DNA of 64,000 bases from Solirubrobacter soli DSM 22325. Lineage in GTDB: Bacteria > Actinomycetota > Thermoleophilia > Solirubrobacterales > Solirubrobacteraceae. Both the position numbers and the translations under genes were made by a program. The stretch lies in the NCBI RefSeq assembly GCF_000423665.1, contig NZ_AUIK01000032.1, positions 1 to 64,000 of the forward strand, in the 5' to 3' direction. Shown piece by piece: positions 25,543 through 34,851 of the stretch (within the stretch, counting starts at the first letter, position 1; the number at the start of each line of letters is the position of its first letter). The notes beneath the pieces are model-generated. The model had not been told where the DNA came from. It saw only the letters and a list, made by a program, of their open reading frames with translations, and did not search any database.

Positions 25543-25654
25543 CACGAGCCGCATCCTGAGAACGAACTCGGCACGCGCTTGCTCCCATTGCGGCGGCCAC
25601 GCCTCCCGGACACTGGGTGCGACCTCGATCACCCGAGCCACCATACGCGGCCAC

Positions 25655-25677
25655 CGAGAGTCTTGTTCTTCGACGAA
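25655..25677 (+). repeat. Island motif copy D
   Basis: GAGAGTCTTGTTCTTCGACGAA; the last twelve bases form the palindrome TTCnTCGAnGAA. It lies 123 bases upstream of the small membrane protein gene. Confidence 0.7.
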
Positions 25678-25799
25678 CGCGCGATTTGAGCGGATCGCCC
25701 GCCATGCCCCATTGAAGAACCAGCCGCGGGGCCGTCCAGGAACTCTTTGACATATGCGACAGAATTGGCGCTTCAGACGCTGCGCCATCAAGGATCGAC

Positions 25800-25988
25800 A
25801 TGAACGAAGCCGCCGTGAAGCGCGTCGGGATGGTGATGCTGGCAGTGATTGTCGTCTGGGTGCTGGCGTGCGATTTGTTGCTCGGTGACATCACTGCGAC
25901 GGCAACACGAATGCTGATCGCGGCCGGCGGAGCGATCCTTGCGAGCTCGGTGGTTGGCTTGGTGCTGATCACGCGGCTGCCGCGCTAG
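25800..25988 (+). CDS. Small two-helix membrane protein
   Basis: 62 residues, MNEAAVKRVGMVMLAVIVVW onward, with AAGGA six bases before the ATG. Two hydrophobic helices span about residues 10-29 and 38-58, joined by a short loop (GDITATATR), and the C-terminus is basic (TRLPR), suggesting a hairpin in the inner membrane. Codon use is less GC-rich than the backbone, like other island genes. No family is recognised. Confidence 0.6.
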   Translation: MNEAAVKRVGMVMLAVIVVWVLACDLLLGDITATATRMLIAAGGAILASSVVGLVLITRLPR

Positions 25989-26016
25989 CGTCACCCGAGA
26001 CGGCTAGAGCAAATCG

Positions 26017-26541
26017 GTGTACCTCGGCGGTGAGCAGAACGACGCGGCGATGCGGCCTCAGGGGGACCTGCGTTGGTCGGGCGCGATCGAGAAACGCAAA
26101 CCTGCACACCAGCGGGCGACGCGGTCAGCGGGGTTGACGTCCCCGACCGAGGCGTATTTCCTCGACGCCCTCGTCGTGTTCGGCGATATAGACGATGAAG
26201 TCGTCGGCCCGTCGTGGGAGCGGATGCCAGTCCCGGCGGGCGAGAAGTTTCGCCGTCTCGGTGAGGACCGTCCGATGTGGCTCTCGCGGATCGTTCAGGG
26301 CCGCCTAACGCACCTGCAACCGATCGAGGACGGGATCCGGTTCGACTTCGAGGAAGCTCAGGCCGTCCGACTCCGGGTAAAGGAGGCTGGAGGCCAGCTC
26401 ATCGCCCGAGTTCGGGCCCGCCGACCCCCGCGTCGGCGACGGGGGCGTGGCAACGGTCGGCCAGCGAGACGGCGCCGCTGCGCAGGAGTTCGGACCACGG
26501 TTTGTCGCGGCGCTCCCAGACGGTGCCGTGGGGGCCGGTGA
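26017..26541 (+). CDS. Unknown protein, 3' part doubtful
   Basis: Open from GTG 26017. Residues 45-130 look genuinely coded: PTEAYFLDALVVFGDIDDEV, then PIEDGIRFDFEEAQAVRLRV, with high third-position GC. After about base 26395 the frame turns into an Arg-rich string and overlaps a better-supported minus-strand gene, so the true gene probably ended or was frameshifted there. The first 30 residues are also poor (KRKPAHQRATRSAG). It may be a degraded gene. The function is unknown. Confidence 0.4.
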   Translation: MYLGGEQNDAAMRPQGDLRWSGAIEKRKPAHQRATRSAGLTSPTEAYFLDALVVFGDIDDEVVGPSWERMPVPAGEKFRRLGEDRPMWLSRIVQGRLTHLQPIEDGIRFDFEEAQAVRLRVKEAGGQLIARVRARRPPRRRRGRGNGRPARRRRCAGVRTTVCRGAPRRCRGGR

Positions 26542-26701
26542 TGCGGAACGGGCCGGCGGCGTCATGCTCGACGAGCAGCCGGCTCCGGTGCGCCGAAGTC
26601 ACACGACGAAATGCGATCTGCGGAGCGTGCCCCGCTGGCTGCCGGATGCTCGGCCGCCCTACGTCCGAGCGCCGGTGCTGGTCAGCGACCCCGATTGACA
26701 A
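26399..26701 (-). CDS. Unknown small protein downstream of SGNH gene
   Basis: 100 residues from ATG 26701, seven bases after the SGNH gene stop, so co-transcription is likely. The best part is the C-terminal 65 residues, RLLVEHDAAGPFRITGPHGT then WERRDKPWSELLRSGAVSLA, with very high third-position GC. A GTG start at about 26599 (VTSAHRSRLL) is an alternative that would drop a poorer N-terminus. No domain is recognised. It may help the secreted SGNH protein, but that rests only on adjacency. Confidence 0.5.
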   Translation of the reverse strand: MSIGVADQHRRSDVGRPSIRQPAGHAPQIAFRRVTSAHRSRLLVEHDAAGPFRITGPHGTVWERRDKPWSELLRSGAVSLADRCHAPVADAGVGGPELGR

Positions 26702-26708
26702 GCCAGCG

Positions 26709-27686
26709 TCATCGCTTCGGCTCCGAGCGCGAGGAATCGCGGTACGAGGGCGGGGTCGTTCTCGCTCCAGAGCGCTCGACGCGTTTGAGCTCGCGTCCGA
26801 GAAACGGTCCGAGCGAAGTCGAGAACGTCCGCGTGAGATGGCCGATGTCCTTGATCACCAGCGCGCCGCCGACGACCGGGAAACAGTTCGTCTCGTCGCA
26901 CATGTATGGCGAAAGGTCCACGAGATGCACGCGCGGATCGTCCGCCTGCTCGGCGGCGACCGCCGCGAGATCGGTATGCAGCGCGGCGGCTCGCCGCCGG
27001 GCACACCGCACCGCGGGGTTGCGGTGTCGCGCCAGCGCGCCGCGTACGCAGCTGTTGGTAGTCGAGCGGCTATGCGGGACATCGCGGATCACGAATATGT
27101 GGCGCACCGACGCCGGCAGTGCCCTCCAGGCATGGATGTAGCCGGCGATCTTGGTCTCCATGCGCGTCATGCCCTTCGCCGGCACCACCCCGGAACCCGA
27201 GTTGGCCGACACGACGACGCGTCGCACGCCGCGATGCGCCCTCAGAAAGCGCACCACGCTCGGCGCCCACCCGCGGCACGCTCCCTTCCCGGGGGTGTGC
27301 GCGTAGGTGAACGGGCAGTTATTGCGGTTGATCGAAAGCCCGTACCAGTTGCGTCGCCGCGCCACCACCGCCAAGGCGGCCCGCCAGTGCGTCGAGTGGC
27401 TGTCGCCCATCAGCGCCACCGACGAGCTCGCGCCCTCCCTGCGCGCGCCGAAGGCACACACGGCCGGAGGGCGCGAACGAATTGGCGCGCACGGCGCGCT
27501 GGATTCCAGCAGTGCGTCGTCGGGGCTGGGGATCGCCACGAGGTTCAGCTCCCGGTTGACGCAGGGCTTGACGGGATCGCGCGAGCGGGCGCCGAAACAG
27601 TCGGGTGTGGCCGCGTCGCTCGACGCGGCGAGGGCGAAAACCCCCGCCACTAACAGTGCCGCCGTCACGCGCGCGTTCAACCGCAT
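26709..27686 (-). CDS. Secreted SGNH-domain protein
   Basis: 325 residues from ATG 27686 (MRLNARVTAALLVAGVFALA, signal peptide ending near SSDA). The block I motif VALMGDSHSTHW (about residue 93) and the C-terminal DIGHLT pair supply the Ser and the Asp-x-x-His of the SGNH/GDSL hydrolase fold. Cys residues in DCFGAR, PCVNRE, NCPFTY, NSCVRG and NCFPVV suggest disulphides. The sequence matches the SGNH domain usually fused to the C-terminus of membrane acyltransferase-3 proteins that O-acetylate cell-surface glycans; here the membrane part is absent. It probably transfers or removes acyl groups outside the membrane. A small unknown gene follows 7 bases downstream. Confidence 0.82.
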   Translation of the reverse strand: MRLNARVTAALLVAGVFALAASSDAATPDCFGARSRDPVKPCVNRELNLVAIPSPDDALLESSAPCAPIRSRPPAVCAFGARREGASSSVALMGDSHSTHWRAALAVVARRRNWYGLSINRNNCPFTYAHTPGKGACRGWAPSVVRFLRAHRGVRRVVVSANSGSGVVPAKGMTRMETKIAGYIHAWRALPASVRHIFVIRDVPHSRSTTNSCVRGALARHRNPAVRCARRRAAALHTDLAAVAAEQADDPRVHLVDLSPYMCDETNCFPVVGGALVIKDIGHLTRTFSTSLGPFLGRELKRVERSGARTTPPSYRDSSRSEPKR

Positions 27687-27758
27687 ACCTCGCACCGATC
27701 AGTAGTGGCTGCCCGCGCGACCGTACATGGTCCCGTATGCCGTCCACAACCGCTCAAG

Positions 27759-27781
27759 CGGTTGTGCTGCTTTTCGACGGA
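27759..27781 (+). repeat. Island motif copy E
   Basis: GTTGTGCTGCTTTTCGACGGA, one mismatch in the TCGACGAA half. GCTT and AAGC flank the core as an inverted repeat. It sits between the divergent SGNH gene (start 27686) and the gene at 27841. Confidence 0.65.
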
Positions 27782-27840
27782 AGCGCTCTTTCGACGTCGT
27801 CGAAGCGGGCGACGTGCGAGGAGTCGCGGGAGATTGCGTC

Positions 27841-28203
27841 ATGGACCACGCCCGGCGAGTCATCATCAGGCTCATGCGCGCGCTGCGGCGTGAGATCGAG
27901 GACGCGCTCGAGTCCAGTGCGATCGGGTTCCTCGCGATCGTTGTGTGGCCGGGGCTGGCCCGCTACGCCTACGCGCCTGGCTTCTCGTCCGCGCTGGGTG
28001 TGGCGAGGACCATCACGATCTGGACCGCCCTGTACTTCGTCGTATTCCATCGGCGTCCCTACGCGATCGCGAGACAACAACGCTGGGACGCCACGTGGGC
28101 CGACTGCGCCGAACGTCTCGGCCGCCGGCCCACACCCGACGAGTTCTGGACCAGTTGGAAACGCGCGCAGGCGGATTGGAAGGTCGCGGGCCGACCGGTC
28201 TAA
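27841..28203 (+). CDS. Small membrane protein, unknown
   Basis: 120 residues from ATG 27841 (MDHARRVIIRLMRALRREIE). The open frame extends upstream to 27727, but that part runs through motif copy E and is Arg-rich, so I reject it. A basic N-terminal helix is followed by two hydrophobic stretches (SSAIGFLAIVVWPGLARYAY and ITIWTALYFVVFHRR) and a soluble acidic/Trp-rich tail (DATWADCAERL, then PDEFWTSWKRAQADWK). No family is recognised. It stands alone between motif copies E and F. Confidence 0.6.
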   Translation: MDHARRVIIRLMRALRREIEDALESSAIGFLAIVVWPGLARYAYAPGFSSALGVARTITIWTALYFVVFHRRPYAIARQQRWDATWADCAERLGRRPTPDEFWTSWKRAQADWKVAGRPV

Positions 28204-28724
28204 GGAGCCGGACGTAGTGTCGTTCTTGGCCGCGCGGTCGAAGCCCAAAATCGCCGTCGCAAACGGCCATCACGACGCTGCGGTTTCCTGCGCTGGCAAC
28301 GGAGCGCGCGAAGTGCTGCTCCTCGACGAATCCGCGTCATCCGTGGGGATCCCTCGAGTCTGCCTGCAGGCGGAAGCAGCAGCGTGGCCCGCACCTACGT
28401 CCACGCCGACGCGGGTGTCGAGACGCGTGGGACCGACAGTGTCGGCGGCACTTCTGCCTTTCCACGCCTGCAGGACCAGGGGTGCGCGGGCCGATCGCGC
28501 GCGCCGGCGGGCGCTTGGTTTTCTCGATCAGGGACAGCGGAGCGCGTGTCATCCGATCGAGGTGATGCGAGGCGAGGCTGTCGAGGCCAGTGTTGGTTGA
28601 CCGGCGCGCCGCTCCCGCGTTGGTTCACGAGAGGATCTGACCGGACGGGCGAAAGCGGTGCCCCAACCGGGGCGGGCGTTGGCGAGATGCGAGCAAAACT
28701 CCTCCCGGGCGCTGGGATCAGCCG
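28204..28724. other. Gene-poor gap with motif copy F
   Basis: 521 bases without a convincing gene. It contains motif copy F and, about 96 bases before it, an isolated left half of the same motif (28212-28226, TAGTGTCGTTCT). Confidence 0.5.
28308..28330 (+). repeat. Island motif copy F
   Basis: GAAGTGCTGCTCCTCGACGAA, followed by TCCGCG, which it shares with copy H. Intergenic, plus-oriented. Confidence 0.75.
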
Positions 28725-29810
28725 GTGAGCCGGTTTTCGACAGTGTTCGAGCTCAATTGGAAAGGGCTCAACGTGCCGCGCGCGCTCGCCATCGTGGGTG
28801 TTCTGCTGGTGCCCGCGATCGTCCTCGGCGTGATCGACAAGGAGCAGTACCTGCTCAGTGCCGGGTTCGGGGTGCTGTTGGTCGGGCTGAGCGACCCCGG
28901 CGGGGAGTTCCCGTACCGAGCGACCCGCATGGGCCTGGTCGCGGTAATCGGGGCGCTGCTGACGGCCTTGGCGTTCGGTATTGGAGCAGCAGCCTGGGAG
29001 CTCGTCGTGCTCGCGGCGTTCGCGGTCACGTTGCTGGGTGGGCTGGCGGTCAAGTTCGGCCTGCACAGATTCGTCGCGGCGCTGCTACTCAACATCTGGT
29101 TCATCATCGCGATCGACCTGCCCAACAGCTACCAGGCCGACGGAACGACGAGCCACACACGGGCGCAGGTGCTGGCGTGGCTTGCAGCGCCAGCGCTGTG
29201 GATCGCGTTCACCGGCGTGCTGTGGTTGGCGCGGGGGCGCAAACCACGCCCGGCGCCGATCCCGGAGATCCCCGGAAGCACCGCGCCGCGCGAGCTGACT
29301 CGACCGCTGATCCTGTTCGCGGTGATCCGGGCGCTCGCTGTCGCGATCGCGGTCGGGATCGCGTTCGGATTGGATCAGCCGAACGCTGATTGGATGGCGA
29401 TCGCCACGCTGGTCGCGATGAAGCCCAGCCTCGAACAATCCTTCCTGGTCGCCGAACAGCGCGTGGCCGGCGCGATCCTCGGCGCCCTGGTTGCCGCCGT
29501 GTTCCTGCTGACGATCGACAACAAACACGTGCTCGAACTGATCGTCCTTGTCCTCGCCGCCGCGGCCGCCGCGCTACGCACCGTGAACTACGCGATCTAC
29601 TGCGCAGCGATCGCGGGATTGGTCCTGATCGCCGATGACATACCGCACCCCACCAACCTGACCGACGAGGCACGACGAGTCCTCTTCACGCTTGCCGGGG
29701 TCGGGATCGCCGTACTCGTCATGCTGCTCGCGAACGAGCTCCAAAAACGCGCCAGCAAGACCACGCCTCCAGGAGCAGGAACGTCTACGGGAGCTTCCGC
29801 CCCCGCATGA
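28725..29810 (+). CDS. FUSC-like membrane protein
   Basis: 361 residues from GTG 28725. Two sets of membrane helices (about residues 20-145 and 195-340) are separated by a hydrophilic linker with many Pro (RKPRPAPIPEIPGSTAPREL). The second set reads ADWMAIATLVAMKPSLEQSF, then AEQRVAGAILGALVAAVFLL, the pattern of FUSC/aromatic acid exporter-like proteins. These are thought to export aromatic or weak acids; the substrate here is unknown. The C-terminus is a Thr/Ala-rich tail. Alone on its strand between motif copies F and G. Confidence 0.8.
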   Translation: MSRFSTVFELNWKGLNVPRALAIVGVLLVPAIVLGVIDKEQYLLSAGFGVLLVGLSDPGGEFPYRATRMGLVAVIGALLTALAFGIGAAAWELVVLAAFAVTLLGGLAVKFGLHRFVAALLLNIWFIIAIDLPNSYQADGTTSHTRAQVLAWLAAPALWIAFTGVLWLARGRKPRPAPIPEIPGSTAPRELTRPLILFAVIRALAVAIAVGIAFGLDQPNADWMAIATLVAMKPSLEQSFLVAEQRVAGAILGALVAAVFLLTIDNKHVLELIVLVLAAAAAALRTVNYAIYCAAIAGLVLIADDIPHPTNLTDEARRVLFTLAGVGIAVLVMLLANELQKRASKTTPPGAGTSTGASAPA

Positions 29811-30265
29811 GCGGCGCGGCAGTGATCCCCTTCGCCGCCAGACAGCGCAGAGATCGAAACCTCCTGCTGAGGAACTGCGCCAGCCCTGGGCGAACGGCGG
29901 GTCGCGACTGCTGCTTCTCGACAACGGGAGCGAGTCTCCGGCTCCAGCCGACGCGCCGCTGACGACCGGCCTCCAACGACCAGCAGAAGCGAGGCATGTC
30001 GTCGGCTCCCACGGAGTTGGGCGAATCGCGTCAAGCACAACGAGCCGTGCCGATCGGCGCGACAGGGCGACCGGCCGTCACACGGAAGCACGAGCACGTC
30101 AGCCGCCCTATCGGCGCCGGGTTCACGCGGTGAGCGCAGAATCACGCGCGTCCGTGCGCCTTGTCAGTGCCGCAGCGCCCGGCCCACGTGACGACGCAAC
30201 CTCGACCATGCGTCGCGTTCGTGCTCTGCGGGCGCCGCTCGGCGGCCCGCGGGTTTCAGTGGGCG
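29811..30265. other. Gene-poor gap with motif copy G
   Basis: 455 bases between convergent genes; no credible frame. Motif copy G lies about 93 bases after the FUSC stop. Confidence 0.5.
29903..29925 (+). repeat. Island motif copy G
   Basis: CGACTGCTGCTTCTCGACAAC, left half perfect and two changes at the right end. Intergenic, plus-oriented. Confidence 0.65.
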
Positions 30266-30709
30266 CTACGGCGACGAGGAACGGCCGAGTGCCGCTTCGA
30301 TTCGTTCGAGCCGGCTGTCGAGTTGACGGAACTGCTCCGCCAGCGCCGCCTCGGCATCCGAGGGCGCGCGCTCGCGCCGTGAGCGCGACACGAACGTGCT
30401 CGTGATCGCAGCGGTGATGACCGTCAGGAAGCCGATCCCCAAGAGCATGACGAGCACGGCGACGAGCCGTCCGGCGAGAGTCATCGGAACGCTGTCGCCG
30501 TACCCGACGGTCGTGACGGTCTGCGCAGCCCACCAGAGCCCTGATCCGACCGACGGATAGTTGTCGTGGTCGACGACGGTCATCACCGTGCCGGCGCCGA
30601 CGGTCATCACGGTCGACACCGTGGCGATCACGATGGCCGCGCCGCGCGGCGTGGTCGCCCGAGACACCGCCCTGTCGAGCCGCCGTTCGAGCCTCGTCGC
30701 GTCGACCAT
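30266..30709 (-). CDS. Two-helix potassium channel
   Basis: 147 residues from ATG 30709 (MVDATRLERRLDRAVSRATT). One membrane helix (GAAIVIATVSTVMTVGAGTV), a pore helix with the potassium selectivity filter TVTTVGYGD, a second helix (LVAVLVMLLGIGFLTVITAA) and a C-terminal coiled segment (EQFRQLDSRLERIEAAL) make up the Ion_trans_2 type. No RCK or nucleotide-binding domain is attached, so gating is unknown; four copies would form the channel. The frame is open to 30928, but that extension crosses motif copy H and lacks channel-like sequence, so I exclude it. Confidence 0.88.
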   Translation of the reverse strand: MVDATRLERRLDRAVSRATTPRGAAIVIATVSTVMTVGAGTVMTVVDHDNYPSVGSGLWWAAQTVTTVGYGDSVPMTLAGRLVAVLVMLLGIGFLTVITAAITSTFVSRSRRERAPSDAEAALAEQFRQLDSRLERIEAALGRSSSP

Positions 30710-30854
30710 CCCGCATGAGTTCGAGGTCGCCGGGTCCGCTCCTGCCGTCCCCGAGAAGACGGCCGCTGGGTGATTCGAGCGACCGGGACGACGCCCGACG
30801 TTCGGGCGATCGGCGGCAGTGCGGGTGAAAGATCCTCGGGACCAGAGGTCGCAG

Positions 30855-30884
30855 CGCTGCTCCTTCGGAGCAAAGGGAGCAGCG
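30855..30884 (-). terminator. CGCTGCTCC/GGAGCAGCG hairpin
   Basis: A perfect 9-base-pair stem with a 12-base loop, about 120 bases past the stop of the minus-strand gene at 31004 and upstream of the channel gene. A terminator role is likely but the distance is long. Confidence 0.45.
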
Positions 30885-30896
30885 GCGCCGACGACG

Positions 30897-30919
30897 GCAA
30901 AGTGTCGTTCCTCGACGAA
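30897..30919 (+). repeat. Island motif copy H
   Basis: AAAGTGTCGTTCCTCGACGAA, followed by TCCGCA. It lies upstream of the channel gene and is antisense to it, keeping the plus orientation of all copies. Confidence 0.75.
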
Positions 30920-31003
30920 TCCGCACATTTCGTCACCCGCCGCATCTGGGCGCCCGCGGTTCTGAGAACGTTGATGTTGGCAACCGGTCGCCGGAAGCCG
31001 GCG

Positions 31004-32047
31004 TCAGAGCGCGACCGCGATCCGTTCGTCCGGCCCCGTTCGCACGCGGGCGAGCTCTCGCAAGGGCGACGTCCCGGCAATCACGATTTCGGCGTGTTCA
31101 TCGACGACCTCCACTTCGATCGCGACCCGAAGCTCTTCGTCGTTCAGGCGGGCGCCGACGACTTCCCACGCGACGTCCTGGTTGGGCGCCGGTGGGTCCA
31201 GCGCGGCGAGCAACTCGGGCGCCACCGCCGCCAGCACGCGCGAGGGTGAGAGCTCGGCGCCGTCGACGAGCAGAGGCTCGGTGCGGCCGGCCGCGTCCAA
31301 GATGCTCACGGGCTCGTCATAGTCGTCGCGCCACAGTGGGTCCCAGCCGGGCAGCAGCCAGCGGTCCCCTGGCAACGCCTGCAGCGGCGAGACACCGAGC
31401 TCGAACGGCAGCTGCGTGAGCGTGCCGTCGTTGCGCACCAACCACGGCGGCTGAGACTCGGTGTAGCTGCTTCGGCCGTCGTCCGTGACGATGGCGTGCC
31501 GGAGCAGCACGCCTTCCGGCCCGGCGACCGGAGGCCAGAGCAGCACCTCGCCACCATCGACCGGCGCCACGGTGGCCTCGTGGACGAGCACCGTGCCATG
31601 GGAACCCCGTATTGCCAATCGCCGGTGGACCGGTTGCCGCGCCGCGGCCTCGAGCTCGGCGACGTAGCCGGCCTTCGTCGCCTCCCACGCGGCGGGATCG
31701 ACGTCCGCATCGTCGGTCCAGAACCCGACCCCTGAACTGAAGTGGCCGGAGAACCCCTCGTCGATCTCGACCGGTCCGGTGACTTCCAGCGTCCTGGCCG
31801 CGTCAAGCGGGAGGGCGGCCCCGAGGCTCGCGCTCGTGTCTGCCCAGACGATCTTGCCGTCGGCCAGCTGGACCACCGTGACCCGATCTCCGACGGCCAC
31901 CAGCGCGACCGCGCCGTCGTAGGAGCGGACGACCTCGACGTGATCGCGGTGATGCTCCGGCTGCGTCCACGCCGCGACCGTCGCGCCACCGCACACCGAC
32001 AACGTGACCTGTTCCCGCTTCACCTGGACCCACAGCATGCAGTCCAC
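31004..32047 (-). CDS. Unknown beta-rich protein
   Basis: 347 residues from ATG 32047 (MDCMLWVQVKREQVTLSVCG). The sequence alternates short strands and turns: VVRSYDGAVALVAVGDRVTV, then QLADGKIVWADTSASLG, then DDGRSSYTESQPPWLVRNDG, then LPGDRWLLPGWDPLWRDDYD. This reads as a seven-bladed propeller or related beta structure. There is no signal peptide. The C-terminus ends in an EVEVVDEHAEIVIAG strand pair. No family or catalytic motif is recognised. Motif copy I lies 60 bases upstream of its start. Confidence 0.7.
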   Translation of the reverse strand: MDCMLWVQVKREQVTLSVCGGATVAAWTQPEHHRDHVEVVRSYDGAVALVAVGDRVTVVQLADGKIVWADTSASLGAALPLDAARTLEVTGPVEIDEGFSGHFSSGVGFWTDDADVDPAAWEATKAGYVAELEAAARQPVHRRLAIRGSHGTVLVHEATVAPVDGGEVLLWPPVAGPEGVLLRHAIVTDDGRSSYTESQPPWLVRNDGTLTQLPFELGVSPLQALPGDRWLLPGWDPLWRDDYDEPVSILDAAGRTEPLLVDGAELSPSRVLAAVAPELLAALDPPAPNQDVAWEVVGARLNDEELRVAIEVEVVDEHAEIVIAGTSPLRELARVRTGPDERIAVAL

Positions 32048-32573
32048 GCTAGAACGCTCGCGCGGCCTCCGTGACGCTTACCGCCGTGTCTCTTGAGAGC
32101 CGCTCCCGGATGTAGCGCTTCTCGACGAACTGGTATCTCCCGGTGCCGCGACGTTCCGCTGCGGACCGCCTGAGGCCGCGCGGTCTTGACTTGTACGGGA
32201 TCGGGTACCCGGCGGGCATGAATCGACGCGAGCGCCAGCAGCGAGAGTTCGCGTTCATCTGGCCGTGCGCATCGGCCGTGTCGGTTGTTCGACCCGGATC
32301 GCGCGGCCCCGGGCCAGTTGGAGTTGGGTTCCGCTCGGCAGCGCGTTGTGCAGCACGCCGCCCATCGCCGCCCCTGTAGGCCTGCGGCCACTGCGAGCGG
32401 TCTCGAGCGCGATCCCGTGGTTGTGACGGTCGCCGGTCCACGTTGAGCGTGGTCCGGCGCGCGTGCCAGGCGGGGGGCTAGAAGGCGGGCTCGGCACCAT
32501 CCCCGCCGATCGCGTGTCCCGGTCGGCGGCGGGCGCGATTCGCGTGGTGCCCCTGCCGCTCGAGCCCGATGCC
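32048..32573. other. Gene-poor gap with motif copy I
   Basis: 526 bases without a convincing gene between two minus-strand genes. It holds motif copy I and the upstream region of the 31004-32047 gene. Confidence 0.5.
32107..32129 (+). repeat. Island motif copy I
   Basis: GGATGTAGCGCTTCTCGACGAA: right half perfect, A in place of the usual G or C after GT. Intergenic, plus-oriented. Confidence 0.65.
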
Positions 32574-34672
32574 TCACGGTGTCGTCGTCGAAAGCGTGAA
32601 CGTCAGGATCTTGCCGTAGTTGCCGGTCCGCATTGCGTCGGTGGCGGCGATGTGCTGGCGGAATGTGATGGTGGCGGGCTGGTTGCTTACCGGCTGCGTG
32701 TAGGTGCGAAGGGCGAGCGCCGCGGAGGCGGTCGTGCTCAGCGGCGCGAATGTGCCCGAGTCGGCGCGAACCTGCAGCGGTTGCGAAAGTGCGAAGGAAC
32801 CGTTGACGAGCCGGCCCGTGGCCGTGGCGCTCGGATCAGCCACCGCCAGAGTCGCGTCGCCCGCGGTCGAGATCACCGTCGCCGTCGTCCCGGTCTCGTA
32901 GCTGCGATCGACGCCCGCTGAGAACGTGCCGAAGGAGGGCGTCGCCCCGATTGACAGCAACAAGGTGGCCGGGACCGAAACCGCGATCTGGCTGGCCCGC
33001 TCGGTTTCGGCGTAGTCGTGCAGCGTGATGCTGACGGCTTCCCCGGGCGCGATCGCGATCGGAAGTTGCCCGTTGAGGATCGTGGCGCGGGTGGGTGCGA
33101 GGCCGGGAAAGGCTCCGTCGGACGCGACCGCTTGGCCGTCGATGCGCATTTCGGGCGCGTCGAGGGTGCGGCCCGCGTCCATTGGGTCGTACGGCGTGAG
33201 CCGGTCGATGGCGATGAGCGCCGGGGTTGTCTGGAGGTTGATCGTCGTCGGCGTCGCGCCGTTGTTGATCAAGAACACGCGGCGCTCTGCCGGGCCGGTC
33301 CGGACCTCCCATGCCGACACCGGCACACCCGCGGGCGCGGCCGCTTCGACGGTGAGCGGGCGCAGGCCGGTGCTGCCTTGGGCGAGCCGCGCGAAGAGCA
33401 GCAGCGCGTAGTACGACGGCGCCGCCGTTGGCGTCCCCGCCGCCGGTGTGGGGTCGTAGCGGATCGCGTTGTAGTAGGCGTTGCCTTCCTGGGGGAAGAA
33501 ATACGCGCGCACCTCGGCGTTGTGCACGTTCACGCCGATTGAGCCGAGGTGGCAGTCGGTGTTCGCGCCAGGCTGATCGGGAGGTTGCGGGCAGGCCGCG
33601 TGAAACAGCGTGTCGAGCGTCCAGGTGCCGCTTGCCGCGACGTCGCTCACGCCCTGGGCACCTCGTCCGGCCGCGGTGTTCGTCTCATCCATCCGATAGC
33701 GCAGCCCGCGCCGAGCGGCCTCGGCGGCGTGCGTGTAGACCTCGTAGTCGAAGCTGTCCATCCGCTCCTGGGCCAGCAGGCGCGGGATCGACGGACACCG
33801 GTACGGGTCGCTGGCGCACGTGCGGGCGAGCGGGGGTAAAAGTGGTCGGTCGCGAACGGTCCGAGCACCCCGACCTTGTCCTTGAGCACGGGCGCGACGC
33901 TGTCGAGGACGACGGGCCAGTTCCAGAACCACCTGGTGTTGATCGCGCGGTCTCTGATCGTCTGCCAGGTGCCGATGTTCTCGCTCGTTGCGGGCACGAG
34001 GCGAGGCCACTGGTTAACGGGGTCGGCGGCTGCATAGGCGACGAAATCACTCACGTAGCGCGCGAGGTCGCCGGAATAGGTCAGGTCGGGCTCGTTACCG
34101 AACGCGATGCCGGCGACCTGCCGGCGGCCCGCATCGTCCCCGAAGACCGGCGCGACACCGTCGCGGACGAACGCGCGCGCGTGATCGACCCCCCGCCACT
34201 GGTAGGGCGCCGTGGCGGGCGCCAACGCGGTACCCAACACCGTCACCCAATCCGGCGCCTGGGAGTCCTTTGAGTCCAGAAGGTCCAAGACCGCTCGGAT
34301 CGCTGCGAGATCCTGCGGCGTGACGACCTGGTCGCTATCCGGGCCCGTCGCGCTGAACGGCACCTGATCCTGGGAGCTCCCGCCGATCCGCAGCACGCCC
34401 GAGCCGAGATTGCGCAACAGCTTCGCGAACCCCAACCGCGCGTTGGCGCCCATATACCGATCGATCAACGTCCACTCGATGCTGACCCCTACAAAGTGGT
34501 CGGGGACGTCGCCGCCGCTCACCTCCGCTGGGTCCACCCGGACCGTCGCCGCAGCGTCGGGCACGCTGGTCAGCGCGTCATCGGATGACGCGCCCGCGGC
34601 AACGACCGGCCCCCCCGCTAGTGCGGCCACGATCGCGAGTACGGTTGCTGAACGTCCTGCTCGCCGCGACAT
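32574..34672 (-). pseudogene. Secreted GH79-like glycoside hydrolase, frameshifted
   Basis: About 700 codons split between two frames. The 5' part (34672 to about 33837) has a signal peptide (MSRRAGRSATVLAIVAALAG), then HFVGVSIEWTLIDRYM, VLRIGGSSQDQ and FGNEPDLTYSG, whose Glu would be the acid/base. It runs out of frame at a run of five G at 33832-33836 (plus strand). One more base there rejoins it to DPYRCPSIPRLL, YRMDETNTAAGRGAQGVSD (likely nucleophile Glu) and a C-terminal beta domain. Motifs match GH79 beta-glucuronidase/heparanase-like enzymes. The total length, 2099 bases, is one short of a whole number of codons. Either a true mutation or a homopolymer sequencing error; the rest shows no decay. 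Confidence 0.82.
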
Positions 34673-34851
34673 GGCACGCCTCCTCGGAAGACCCTGGGAT
34701 CAAAGTCGCGGTCATCAGCATCGATCCTCGGGCCACCATACGCATCGGGCATACGCCCGATTCTGGGCCGGCCGACCTACCGATCTCTGCCAAGAAGAGA
34801 CCAGCGCGCCGCCCCGAGGGCGACGCTGACTTGACGAACCAGCACCGCACG

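Noticed and set aside
25171..25791. 206-codon minus frame
   Set aside because: Lower third-position GC than the opposing plus frame and it passes through motif copy D; kept only as an alternative.
30710..30928. N-terminal extension of the potassium channel
   Set aside because: It crosses motif copy H, is not membrane-like and has no family similarity; the ATG at 30709 fits the channel family.
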